A stretch of DNA of 54,464 bases from Kamptonema formosum PCC 10802. GTDB lineage: Bacteria; Cyanobacteriota; Cyanobacteriia; Cyanobacteriales; Oscillatoriaceae. This document shows, piece after piece, positions 43,266 through 52,200 of the stretch (the first letter of the stretch is position 1; each line of letters starts with the position of its first letter). The translations under genes were made by a program, and so were the position numbers. Under the pieces are notes generated by a model that saw nothing but the letters and a program-made list of their open reading frames with translations, did not search any database and was not told the DNA's origin. The stretch spans positions 52,909 through 107,372 of the forward strand of contig NZ_KB235949.1 of NCBI RefSeq assembly GCF_000332335.1, in the 5' to 3' direction.

Positions 43266-44789
43266 TTACCGGGGGCGTCCGAGGGTGGTGATGTACAGGA
43301 CCGCTTCATCAGCTGGGATGCCCAAGACTTCATTCACTTGGTCGTCAAAGAAGCCGCCGATGCCGCTGACGCCCAAACTGAGGTGGATGGCGGCTAAGTT
43401 AAGCCGCTGTCCGAGATGACCGGCATCCATGTGCAGGTAGCGGTAGACGCGATCGCCATACTGGGCTACGGCTTTTTTCAGGTCTGCGGTGTGGAACAGC
43501 ACGGCGGCGGCATCCCGACCCAGTTCTTGCCCCAAGCAGAGGTAGTGCAGCTCCCGCCGGAAGTTTTTGAACCGGATTTGCCGCAGTTCTTGGGCTTTGG
43601 GGGCGTAGTAGTAGCAGCCTTCTTCTAAGCCGGTGACTGCACAGACGGCGATGAATGTCTCTATCAAGTTTAGATCGAAATAGTCTGGGGAGCTATCCAA
43701 TCCCTGGTCGATATAGTGATGGGGCTGGTAGGTGAAGTCGAGGAGGGCTTTGAGTTCTTCCAGGGTGAGGGCTGCGCCGCTGTAAGCGCGGGTGGAGCGA
43801 CGCCGGAGGATGGTGCTTTCGAGCCCTTGCAGGTCTTTTCCCCAGAAAATGGATGGGGTGACGGTGCTGACTTTTGTGCAGAATGGGAAGTTGTATTTGT
43901 CCTGCTCTTCTTTGGGGTCTGGGTCTAGTTTCCAGCCGGCGGTGCCGGTGGGGTCAGCGGTGAGTTCGGTGGCGCTGTGGAAGTATGCGAGGAGTTCCCC
44001 ATCTGGGATTTTGGGATATTCGGTTTGGGTGGGGGAGGGTAAGGCGGTGCGGAACAGGGGCAGGTTTTGCTGGAAGTCCAGCTGGTCGGCTAGGGGAATG
44101 ACGGTGATGGCACCCTCTCTGTCACTGTCGAGGTAGAGCAGGTCTTTGAGGGCTTCATCGTTAAATCCGCCAATCAGGTGGGGGCGATAGTCGGTGAAGG
44201 CGCTGGCGAGTTCGATGTTGCCCAGGAGGTGGCCGGTGTCCAGGAAAATGCGCCGGTAGGCTCGGTCTTGGTAGCGCCAAGCTGAGCGGTAGAAGATGGC
44301 GCTGGTGGCGAGGGCGAGGAAGGTGCTCTCTAGGGCGGGGTGCCAGAAACAGGCGGCTTGCAGGGCTGACCAAACGTGGCTGTCCCAAAAATGGATCAGG
44401 GAGTGGGTGAGGGGCTGGTAGTTGTAGAGCCCGGCAGGCAGTTGGGGTGTGCCGCGAGAAATGATATAAACTTCTGCTGGGTACAAGCCACCGGCAGAGG
44501 GTGCGGCTCTCAGGTACATGGGGCTGCCGGTCATGGTTGGCACACGGGCTGTCAGTCCGTAGCTGCAAAACAGCAACCGGGACAGCCGCCGCCACCACTT
44601 GGCCTCTGGGTCAGTGACGTCGGTTTTGAGATAGGGTTTGAGGTCGAAGGATGTGCCTATCTTGTACTCTTTGAAGGGTACGGGCTGTTTTTCCCAGTCC
44701 AAGCCCTGACTTTTGGACGCCAGGGTCTGGGGGTCATATTTGGTGCGCTCGTGATAGTGCTGAGCGATGGAGACTGGAAGTTCTGGCAT
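43266..44789 (-). CDS. SagB-type nitroreductase-fold protein, two domains
   Basis: 507 residues. Two nitroreductase-like halves: the first (RLLFCSYGLTARVPTM, then YLRAAPSAGGLYPAEVYIISRG, GLYNYQPLTHSL, DTGHLLGNIELASAF) and the second (ESTILRRRSTRAYSGAALTL, then LNLIETFIAVCAVTGLEEGCYYY, HMDAGHLGQRLNLAAIHLSL, SGIGGFFDDQVNEVLGIPAD). Both have the APSAGGLYP / RRRSTRAYSG and DAGHLGQ elements of the SagB/ThcOx family. Those are FMN enzymes that oxidise azolines in peptide natural products, but similar double-domain proteins of unknown role are common in cyanobacteria. No YcaO-type cyclodehydratase or precursor peptide is adjacent. Cytoplasmic. Confidence 0.88.
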   Translation of the reverse strand: MPELPVSIAQHYHERTKYDPQTLASKSQGLDWEKQPVPFKEYKIGTSFDLKPYLKTDVTDPEAKWWRRLSRLLFCSYGLTARVPTMTGSPMYLRAAPSAGGLYPAEVYIISRGTPQLPAGLYNYQPLTHSLIHFWDSHVWSALQAACFWHPALESTFLALATSAIFYRSAWRYQDRAYRRIFLDTGHLLGNIELASAFTDYRPHLIGGFNDEALKDLLYLDSDREGAITVIPLADQLDFQQNLPLFRTALPSPTQTEYPKIPDGELLAYFHSATELTADPTGTAGWKLDPDPKEEQDKYNFPFCTKVSTVTPSIFWGKDLQGLESTILRRRSTRAYSGAALTLEELKALLDFTYQPHHYIDQGLDSSPDYFDLNLIETFIAVCAVTGLEEGCYYYAPKAQELRQIRFKNFRRELHYLCLGQELGRDAAAVLFHTADLKKAVAQYGDRVYRYLHMDAGHLGQRLNLAAIHLSLGVSGIGGFFDDQVNEVLGIPADEAVLYITTLGRPR

Positions 44790-45188
44790 AGATGGGTAAT
44801 TTTAGGACACTTCTGCTTTGCCTCGATCTTGACATTCCCGACCGCAATCTTGTCAGGGCTGCCGGTGATGCTGTACGCTTTAGGGCCATGAAAGTCCCTC
44901 CGGTCTCCAGCTCGGGTGCCGGTGCCGGGGGCGTGCCGGTGGGGGCGGGGGGGTGGGACTTCACCCCCTTGCGGTCTGGGGCGGGGGGAGTGGGGAGGAG
45001 AAATGTTCCGCCTTGGCTTTGGTGGGACGCTCCCCCGAAAACCTAAAAAAAGATTAAGCTTGCCAGGTTTTTCTTAACGTTACTTAACAATGTAAAGCGA
45101 GGTGAAGAAAAAAGGGAAGGAGCAACATGCAGTTTCCCATCCAGTCTGCCTGGCTGGTGGGGGTCGCTGCTTTTGGCGAACAGTCAAT
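44790..45188. other. Intergenic region between the nitroreductase and pentapeptide genes
   Basis: Divergent promoters are expected. It contains a GGTGCCGGTGCCGGGGGCGTG stretch with G-runs. An open frame from a GTG at 45102 runs into the pentapeptide gene but has no family character. Confidence 0.5.
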
Positions 45189-45725
45189 ATGCAAAAGGTA
45201 AGCGCGAAGGAGTTACTGGATGGGTATGCTGGTGGGAAAAGGGACTTTGGTGAGATTGATTTGAGGGAGGCGGATCTGTTTGAAGCTGATTTGCGAGAAA
45301 TTGACCTCAAGGGGAGCAATCTGACCGGAGTCTATTTGCCTTACGCTAATCTCAGCAAGGCTAATTTTGCCGGCGCTCAACTGAGCCGGGCTGAACTGAG
45401 TGACGCGAAGCTTTATCACGCTGACTTGTCTGGCGCTAACTTGCGGGGGGCGAATCTGTCTAGAGCGAATTTGCGCCGCGCCAATTTGCGGGGGGCTGAT
45501 TTGTCGGGGGCGAATCTCCTGGGAGCGAATTTATATGATGCGGATTTGTGTGAGGCTGATTTGAGGGATGCGGATTTGAGCCGCGCTAATTTAGAGCGGG
45601 CTCAGTTAGGGAAGGCGCAAATGGGTGGCTGCAACTGTTACCGGGCGAGGATGGTGGATTTCTCGGAGGCTTATCTGGATGACAGAACGGTTCGCCCGGA
45701 CGGGTATCGGGGGGATGGGGGTTGA
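45189..45725 (+). CDS. Pentapeptide-repeat protein
   Basis: 178 residues from ATG 45189 (MQKVSAKELLDGYAGGKRDF), which matches the usual start of the family; a GTG at 45102 would add 29 unrelated residues. About 24 pentapeptides of the form A(D/N)Lxx follow (ADLFEADLREIDLKGSNLTG, NLRRANLRGADLSG). They build a right-handed square beta-helix. A short non-repetitive C-terminus (MVDFSEAYLDDRTVRPDGY) ends the protein. No signal peptide or second domain. Function unknown; such proteins may act as interaction platforms or DNA mimics. Monocistronic. Confidence 0.92.
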   Translation: MQKVSAKELLDGYAGGKRDFGEIDLREADLFEADLREIDLKGSNLTGVYLPYANLSKANFAGAQLSRAELSDAKLYHADLSGANLRGANLSRANLRRANLRGADLSGANLLGANLYDADLCEADLRDADLSRANLERAQLGKAQMGGCNCYRARMVDFSEAYLDDRTVRPDGYRGDGG

Positions 45726-45868
45726 GAGAGTGTGAGGTTTATTGATATTAATTAGGGCGGGTTTGGGTGAAGGGAATATAGCCGGGCGATTGAGGTTGCC
45801 GGTGAATGGAATGATGCCGATCGCCAATTGATGAAGGGTTATATTTTTGGCTATGTTGCTATTTTACA

Positions 45869-46014
45869 GGCGATTGTAAATCGCGGCTATACAAACAAAG
45901 CCCGCCTGCGCGGGCTTTCATAGAATAGCGATTATCTCAAAATCTGCGCAAAAACGCGCAGATCCCTCGTTCCCAAGCACTGCCTGGGAACGTCACTTTG
46001 GAGGCTCTGCCTCT
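45869..46014. repeat. Composite palindromic element (inverted copy)
   Basis: GGCGATTGTAAATCGCGGC, CTATACAAACAAAGCCCGCC, CAAAATCTGCGC and CGTTCCCAAGCACTGCCTGGGAACG, in this order, are the reverse complement of the element at 29517-29651. A GAGGCTCTGCCTC stem follows, as at 25530. Confidence 0.75.
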
Positions 46015-46108
46015 TTAACTAGCAACTTAGGTCATCATAAATATGACTAAATGACAAATTTATATTTAGCCTATGACAATATCCCCGAACCGAGGAAAAG
46101 CGGATGTA

Positions 46109-46232
46109 ATATCATGTCCCGGAGTCTCGGTAGAGATGCGATTATTCATACAAAGTTCATACAAGATGTGCGGTCGGCGATAACCCTTATCTCTACGGAG
46201 GGCCAAACACAAGATGCTCCCGGACATGATAT
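46109..46232. repeat. Long fold-back element next to HEPN/MNT genes
   Basis: ATATCATGTCCCGGAGTCTC at the left pairs with GCTCCCGGACATGATAT at the right, and CGGTAGAGAT with ATCTCTACGG inside. It ends four bases before the HEPN stop codon (46236). It could be a MITE, an operator or a terminator for the minus-strand operon. Noncoding: an open frame on the plus strand (46051-46314) runs over the gene end. Confidence 0.65.
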
Positions 46233-46235
46233 AAT

Positions 46236-46631
46236 TTATGGAGAAGGAGGTGGCAGTGAATCAATATTAGCTAAAGCAAAATTTAGCATTTCTTCTCCAC
46301 GAGAGATGAGTTGATCTGCCTCTGCTTCTGTGATATCTAGTTCGGTATTGTAGTCGGCTCTCAAACGGGTTCTTTCTGCATCGATGAGATAGCGGTGCAA
46401 ATCCACCGGAACGCGCTTCGTGCGGGCAAATCGCGTTCCAAAAGCTGCTATAACCGCTGAGTGTTTGCAGTAAGAAAGCCCCTCGGCTTCTAAAAATGCT
46501 GTGGCGATGTAAAACATGGCGTAGTAGGCGCGGGAGGCGGCAAAATCTGGAAATCCATTGCTGTTTAATTCTCTGGCTGCTTGCAGGCTGCGATTGGCTT
46601 TGTCAAGCAGTTTTTGCTGTTCTGGTGTCAT
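46236..46631 (-). CDS. HEPN-domain protein (toxin of a HEPN/MNT pair)
   Basis: 131 residues, all helical. MTPEQQKLLDKANRSLQAAR, FPDFAASRAYYAMFYIATAF, then KRVPVDLHRYLIDAERTRLRADY hold the HEPN features: an Arg in helix 2 (SRAYYAMFY) and an Arg-x5-His-x-Tyr stretch (RVPVDLHRY) of the Rx4-6H type. HEPN toxins of such pairs are RNases or bind nucleotides. The partner nucleotidyltransferase can neutralise them by AMPylation of a Tyr near the active site (known from MntA/HepT). The start overlaps the stop of the MNT gene by 4 bp, so the two are translated together. Confidence 0.9.
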   Translation of the reverse strand: MTPEQQKLLDKANRSLQAARELNSNGFPDFAASRAYYAMFYIATAFLEAEGLSYCKHSAVIAAFGTRFARTKRVPVDLHRYLIDAERTRLRADYNTELDITEAEADQLISRGEEMLNFALANIDSLPPPSP

Positions 46632-46948
46632 AGGGGGATTCCTTCCCGGCGGATATTGCGAAAGAAACTGTTGTTATATTCGTGAAATTGTCGGCTGCTT
46701 GCCAAAGCGCAGCTTATCAAAATATTATATTTTAAGCACAAGTTGGCGATGAAAAGACTAATGCGATTGCTCTCTTCTGCGTGGTTGAAATCTCGGTTTA
46801 GGACGATTAATATATCGATGTCGGAGTCTGGTTCAGCATCACCTCTGGCTTGAGAACCATAGAGAATAATTTTGTCAAGATGGGGGCCATAAATTTTTTT
46901 GATCCCTTGACTGGTTTGACTTAAGATGGTTTTGAGAGTTTCTTTCAT
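46628..46948 (-). CDS. MNT-domain nucleotidyltransferase (antitoxin)
   Basis: 106 residues. GSQARGDAEPDSDIDILIVL is an exact GS-x10-DxD nucleotidyltransferase motif of minimal MNT proteins, followed by a short helical C-terminus. It is the first gene of the operon, upstream of the HEPN toxin with a 4-bp overlap. In MntA/HepT systems this protein transfers AMP to the toxin; whether that mechanism applies here is inferred. Catalytic residues are all present. Confidence 0.92.
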   Translation of the reverse strand: MKETLKTILSQTSQGIKKIYGPHLDKIILYGSQARGDAEPDSDIDILIVLNRDFNHAEESNRISLFIANLCLKYNILISCALASSRQFHEYNNSFFRNIRREGIPL

Positions 46949-47003
46949 CAGAGTTTAGGGGGTGCCTGTAGATTGATGGAAGTAGCTTAATTATAACCTT
47001 TTT

Positions 47004-47186
47004 ATGCCGGTTGGGTGGGGAGCGAGCGGGGAGTTTTTTGAGCCGATTGCCGGCGAGTGCCGGCGAGGGGAGGCGAGCGCTGACTCACACCCGCTGGCAT
47101 CAAGGGTGGTTTGTGGGGTGCCGGTGCTGTAGTAAAACCGCAATGCCGGCACCGGCGGCTTGAAATAACCCGCGCTCGGATTAAGT
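47004..47186. repeat. Direct repeat A, copy 1
   Basis: ATGCCGGTTGGGT, GGGAGTTTTTTGAGCCG, TTGCCGGCGAGTGCCGGCG, CTGACTCACACCCGC, GTGGGGTGCCGGTG, AGTAAAACCGCAATGCCGG and GGATTAAG occur in this order here and at 47517-47734. The two copies flank the broken small gene at 47181-47450. Confidence 0.75.
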
Positions 47187-47450
47187 GTCTTCTTGTTCCA
47201 AGAGTCTGTCCAATTTGTTCTCTATTGAGCTTAGCTTCCTAAGAATTGTAGGGCGGTCGTCATCCAAAGAAACGAGTAGGTTAGCAATGCCTTCTTGAAC
47301 ATTCGTTAAACGAACGACAGCATTTTGAAGTTGCATCATCCCCTCTCGGAGTTATTGGCGCTCTTGTCGAGCTTCAGTCATCGCGTCTAAGATCGCTTGG
47401 GCGGTTCTGGCATTACTTTCAACCAGTAGCTTGAGTTCTTCATCAGTCAT
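47181..47450 (-). pseudogene. Small hypothetical coiled-coil protein with in-frame stop
   Basis: From ATG 47448-47450 the frame reads MTDEELKLLVESNARTAQAI, then LDAMTEARQERQ, then TAA at 47352-47354 (codon 33). It then continues LREGMMQLQNAVVRLTNVQE and onward to NKLDRLLEQEDT and the natural stop at 47181. The total would be 89 codons. The continuous coding-like frame on both sides, and the match to small proteins I know from cyanobacteria (MTDEEL...VESNARSI...), point to a nonsense mutation or a sequencing error. Function unknown. Confidence 0.7.
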
Positions 47451-47516
47451 GGGGCTTACTTCATATTACTAGACTTTCTCCTTTATCATAGCTTGAAGTC
47501 TACCAAAGACTTTGTG

Positions 47517-47734
47517 ATGCCGGTTGGGTAGGAAGTAATCGGGGAGTTTTTTGAGCCGCTTGCCGGCGAGTGCCGGCGCTCGCTCGGTATCTGGGAAAGG
47601 GGGAGCGCCAGGGAGGCGAGGCGAGCGCACCCCTGACTCACACCCGCCGGCGGGGGTTTTGTGGGGTGCCGGTGTTGCAGTAAAACCGCAATGCCGGTGC
47701 CGGCTCATTGAAATAGCCGGTCATCGGATTAAGT
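47517..47734. repeat. Direct repeat A, copy 2
   Basis: Diverged second copy of 47004-47186, with an extra GCTCGGTATCTGGGAAAGGG segment. Both copies contain dense GCCGGTGCCGG words. Confidence 0.7.
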
Positions 47735-47893
47735 ATATGAACCGCAGAGAAGTAATAATCTACTTCAGAGGGCGAACTCACCCCTCACTCACACCCACCG
47801 GCATCTCGCGCCGCCCTTCCCTCTAACCCCGCCACCGGCACGGAGATTCCCCGCCATCCCGCCGCCCCAAAACCCCAACGGCGATCGTCCTTT

Positions 47894-48772
47894 CTAGAGC
47901 GATTCTGGTGCGGCAATTTCCAGAATATTCTCCAGCAGGTCAAAAATCGTTTGCTTGGCGGCTAAGAGGAGGGCGCAATCTTGCCGGTTGGGTATATTGT
48001 CCGCAAAAGAGCGAGCGCACGTTTGAGCGATCGCCTCTAAGTGCTGGCAAATTAAATGTGGGGCAATTTCTGCCGCACTTTCTTGCAGGATTTTAGGAGT
48101 TAATTGCAGGAGGTTGGCAAGTTTAGAAGCATCGGCAGAATTCCAGACACATTCGTTTAGGGGTTGGGGTGCCGGTGCGATTTGCCAGTGTCGCGTGTCT
48201 AGCTTTATAATACCTTGCCAGTGCGCTTCTTGCAGCAGGGTACAGCAACGGGCATGGGCAGATTGAACGCGATACAAGGTATCCTCAAAAGTAGGCTGTC
48301 CCGCCGTGCTAATATTGATAGGAGCAACGCCGGTTAAAGGAACGCGGAAACTGTGCCAGCGCAGAGCATCCATACCGATCGCTTTGATGAGTTCATCGGT
48401 GGGGATGTCGGGTAAGGGATGGATTTTCTGGGTGGGTTGGTGAAAGGCGTAGAGTTTGATAGGCTGAACGATGATAAATTGAAAGTGCTCTTTGGTGTAG
48501 CCTAAGCATTGCATGGCGGCTGTGAGTTGGATGTCATAGCCGGTGTATATGGGCGGACGAAAGAGGATGATTTTGTCATAGCCTTGTTGGAATATTTGGT
48601 GATAGCGGGTGATGTCTTCTAGGAGTTGGGTGAATTCGCCGTCGCGGTGTTGCAGAATTCTGTCGCAGTCGTCGCCAAAGTCGCCGGTTTTGATGTACCA
48701 GTCTTTGGGTTCGTCTTTGAGGGTGGTTTGTTCGATGTCAGGGGGTAAGTCGGCGGCGAACTGGCGCGACAT
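47894..48772 (-). CDS. Arginyl-tRNA synthetase-like DALR-domain protein without catalytic centre
   Basis: 292 residues from ATG 48772. The N-terminal half (FGDDCDRILQHRDGEFTQLL, then EDITRYHQIFQQGYDKIILF, GYDIQLTAAMQCLGY) follows the class I ArgRS segment DRVL..DG..TY...DIAYH...GFD, where catalytic ArgRS has GADHHGH. Here the HHG is replaced and no KMSKS is present. IGMDALRWHSFRVPLTGV and YRVQSAHARCCTLL continue the ArgRS pattern, and the C-terminal LLLAAKQTIFDLLENILEIA is the DALR anticodon-binding domain. It cannot charge tRNA and may bind tRNA or protein. The frame stays open, without a start codon, up to a TGA at 48984-48986. The real gene may therefore be longer and broken at the 5' end. 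Confidence 0.7.
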   Translation of the reverse strand: MSRQFAADLPPDIEQTTLKDEPKDWYIKTGDFGDDCDRILQHRDGEFTQLLEDITRYHQIFQQGYDKIILFRPPIYTGYDIQLTAAMQCLGYTKEHFQFIIVQPIKLYAFHQPTQKIHPLPDIPTDELIKAIGMDALRWHSFRVPLTGVAPINISTAGQPTFEDTLYRVQSAHARCCTLLQEAHWQGIIKLDTRHWQIAPAPQPLNECVWNSADASKLANLLQLTPKILQESAAEIAPHLICQHLEAIAQTCARSFADNIPNRQDCALLLAAKQTIFDLLENILEIAAPESL

Positions 48773-48983
48773 CGAGGCTTGGTAGATTTTGGGATGGGTT
48801 TTGAGGCTATCGAGGAAGGTTTCGGGGTTGGGGGTTGGTTTGGAAGGGGTTATGAGGGTGTGGTTGGTTTGTTGGAGTAGGGTTTTGAGGGGGTCGGTAA
48901 GGGTACAGCGCAGGTCGGCTGATGAGGTGAGTTGTTCTGGGGGGGTGGGTAGAGTATCGAGGTAGGTTTGTTGGGTTTGGGTT
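48773..48983 (-). other. Open upstream extension of the ArgRS-like frame
   Basis: In the same frame as the gene ending at 47894, codons upstream of its ATG read TYLDTLPTPPEQLTSSADLR, CTLTDPLKTLLQQTNHTLIT and NPETFLDSLKTHPKIYQASM without a stop. No ATG, GTG or TTG occurs in the frame. An ATG in another frame lies at 48985-48987, one base off. A frameshift in the 5' part of a longer gene would explain this. Confidence 0.5.
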
Positions 48984-48987
48984 CATT

Positions 48988-49214
48988 GTGTTGTTTTGGA
49001 GTGAGGGAGGATAATTGGGGGATCTTATTCGGAATAAAGTTTGAAAATCTGATCGCTCTATCCATTCCAAAAAGGCGAGCGAATCGTGAAAAGAAACAAA
49101 TAGGTGCTTCCCTTATAAACAGAACAAAAAGGCGATGGCTCTCCCCAGAATAAAAAGGCGATTGTCCTTCATATTAGAGGGGCAATCGCTGGACAATATA
49201 GTTTTGAAATTCAG
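48988..49214. other. Intergenic region after the protease gene
   Basis: No gene. Hairpin GCGATTG...CAATCGC (49158-49189, loop about 18 nt) lies just beyond the protease stop on the minus strand and could be a weak terminator. Confidence 0.4.
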
Positions 49215-52200
49215 CTACCAGCCGAACAATGATTTCATTTTATTGCCAACGCCAGAGAAGAAATTACCGACGCTTTTTGCCGCTTCAGTTACTTTATTAA
49301 AGCCCGTCTCTATAGTCTTATCAAGCTTATCCTTATAACCCAACTTGTCAGCAGCCCAATAACCGAAATCAAAAACCGTACTTGTAATCGATGCTGCTGT
49401 TAGCGCCATACCAGGACCACCAAGCATACCTACTGCTCCTGCAACAACGCTTGCCCCTGCCTTAAGCACCGCTCTGCGTTTTTCTTGTTCGGTTTTAGCT
49501 GTGAATACATCTCCAACCGTTAACGCTAAGTTTAGGCCATGAGCCAGAGGTCCCAAAAACCTAATTGCCTTGCCAGCCACTCTAGCAGCCTTTGGAACCC
49601 AAGGAAACTTTTTAGTAACGTTCCTTACAAACTTCGTTACAAACTTAGCCCCACTTGCGAGCCCTCTTCCAAATTTATTACCAAGCAAGAATTTTCTGGT
49701 TTCGAGGACTGCTCTCCTCGCCTTAAATTGCAACCAAACCTTGGTTTGAACTAGCTGTTTATTGGCGAAATTAGAAAACCTGCCGGCCCAGTTAGCTTTA
49801 TTGGCAAATCCAGGTTTGTTATTGAGAAAACGGCCAAATTCATAAACAACTTTAGCTGTCCCTTTGGTACTGACCAGCATACGATCTGTCTTACTTAGTC
49901 TGTATAAATTAGAGCTCGCATTGTACATCGCATTGTACACGTTCTGAACTCGACCATATAAAGTTCTGTATTGTTGGGTACCTTTCTTCAATGTCTGGTA
50001 GAAAGAATACCTGCCATCAGGCTGAACGTACAGAATGCCTTTACCAAAGTGATAGACAGTCACACCATTACTGAGATAGCTTCTGAGTGGATTGCCTAAT
50101 GCGCCTACTTTTCTCGTAACTTGATTGATAATTGCTTGTATTTGCTCTTGCTTGCGTCGTGCTTCCTCCTGTCGCCGGCGCTCCTCTTCTTGCTGTTGCT
50201 CTTGCTTGCGTCGTGCTTCCTCCTGTCGTCGGCGCTCCTCTTCTTGCTGTTGCAAATATCCAAAGTCTTCTGTTGGCACAAGAATCTGCTGACCTGGATA
50301 TATCAGGTTGGGATTAGAGATAACATTACGATTGCGTTCAAAGATTAAAGACCAACCAGCGCCGTTCCCAAGAGTTCGGGAAGCAATTGCCGACAAATTA
50401 TCGCCGGAACGGACAGTATATGGAACCCACTGATAAAACTTGCCGTTATACTGAGTAACTTCTACAGGTCTTTCTGATGGCGTTACTGCACCTTCTCCGC
50501 TCCAAGTCAAGGGAGATAGCAGAGGCTGAGGCTGATAGGTTTGTGGCTGAGTGCGTTTTGCTAGTTCTACTGCTGCCGCTATGTTAACCAAACCCGCTCC
50601 TGTTTCTTCATCCCAACCAGGCGCGTTGAGATCCACAGCAGTCTTTTTGAGAATTTCTTTGACCTGGATGTAGCTCAAACCTGGATTGGCTGCCCAAACT
50701 TGGGAAACTGCGCCCGTGACTTTAGCTGCTGCTACAGAAGTGCCAGCCATTTCACCAACCCCAAAGTCAAAGGACATGGAAAAATAATCGTCAGTTAGAG
50801 TTGAAACATCTGAATCGTCTACCGTTTTTTCTAAAGCTTCTAAAGCGTTAACAATCAAATCTGTGAAATCTTCGCCAAAGGCATCTAAGAATTGACTGAC
50901 TGCATCCAGAGCAGCACTAAAATATCCATCTAGCAATTCCAGAGATATTAAGCCCTTATCTGGATCGAGGCCATCGGACAATAGCTGTTGGAGTTCAGCA
51001 ATCGCTTGTTCCAAGACTTGCCGATCTTCAGAACTCAGCTCTTCTGGTGGCACTGCGTCAGGTTCGGACGCTCCAGTATCGAGCGAAGAGCCAAAGATTC
51101 CTTCAAAAGTAGCGTTGGCGATCGCAGACATTTCATCTTCTGATATCTCGTCATTGCTGCTGAACCCATCAAGATCGGCCCCCTCACCTACAGTTGAAAC
51201 AATAGGCTGATCGGACGTACCTCCACGCGCCACTATATCTAAACCATCCCCAAAGCTGGAGTATTCAGCGCGATTACCGTTATAGTCAATTGAGCCAACT
51301 GTAATAATATTGTCAAACTCCTGAGAAGCCTGACCGAGGGCAGACATGGTTCCCCCATCATTCCCCGCTGCCACTACAACCATCACCCCATTTTGACGGG
51401 CATATTCCAGGGCTTCCCGTTCTTGCGGTGTCAACTCGTAGCGCGTGGTGACACTGCCATCGGGGTTAATTTGGGTTAAGTCAAAACTGAGGTTCACCAC
51501 TGCATTCGGTTGACCGGATGCTTTAGCTGCATCGACAAACTCCCGGAGAGACTCCGCCCACTTACCCGAACCAACCGCACGACCAAGCCAAATCGGCGCA
51601 TCGTCATTCATGCCATCAATGCCAATGCCATTACTTTGAGTCGCGCCAATGATTCCTAAGACATGGGTGCCGTGTTCGTTGCCCTCTCCCGTTTCCAGTA
51701 AGGGGTTGTTATCGCCATCCACTAGGTCACGTCCCAGAATAATCCGGCTGTAGTCAATATCTGGATTCTTGCCATTGAAACCCGTGTCGATAATGCCAAT
51801 GAGCGGCTGATTTTTATCCTCAAAGTCCACCCACCTGACAGGGACATCAACATCGACTGCGGGGGTGACTTTGGCTAAATACACTGCCGCTGTAATATTC
51901 AGCAACCCAGCACCAGTTTCTTCGTCCCAGTTGGGAGTCTTCAAATCAGTTGCGGTGCGTTGCAGAATATCAATAACTTGGCGATAGCTCAACTTCGGAT
52001 TTGCCGCCCACACTAGGGAAGCAGCACCGGCTACTTTGGCTGCTGCCACAGAAGTCCCAGATGTGTTGCCGCTAGTGCCGTCCGCTAAGATGTCCAGGGC
52101 TTCCCCGCTGCCGGAATAATCCGCCGGCGCGTAAGCTTTGGACAGCGCCACCGCGTTGTTAACCCGTTTCGCCGCCCCCACAGCTATCACATTGTCAAAT

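Noticed and set aside
43266-44789. Azoline-containing peptide biosynthesis cluster
   Set aside because: Only the SagB-type protein is present; no YcaO cyclodehydratase, precursor peptide or transporter is adjacent.
46051-46314. Plus-strand frame of 87 codons overlapping the HEPN gene end
   Set aside because: It runs through the fold-back element and into the toxin gene on the other strand, with no ribosome binding site.
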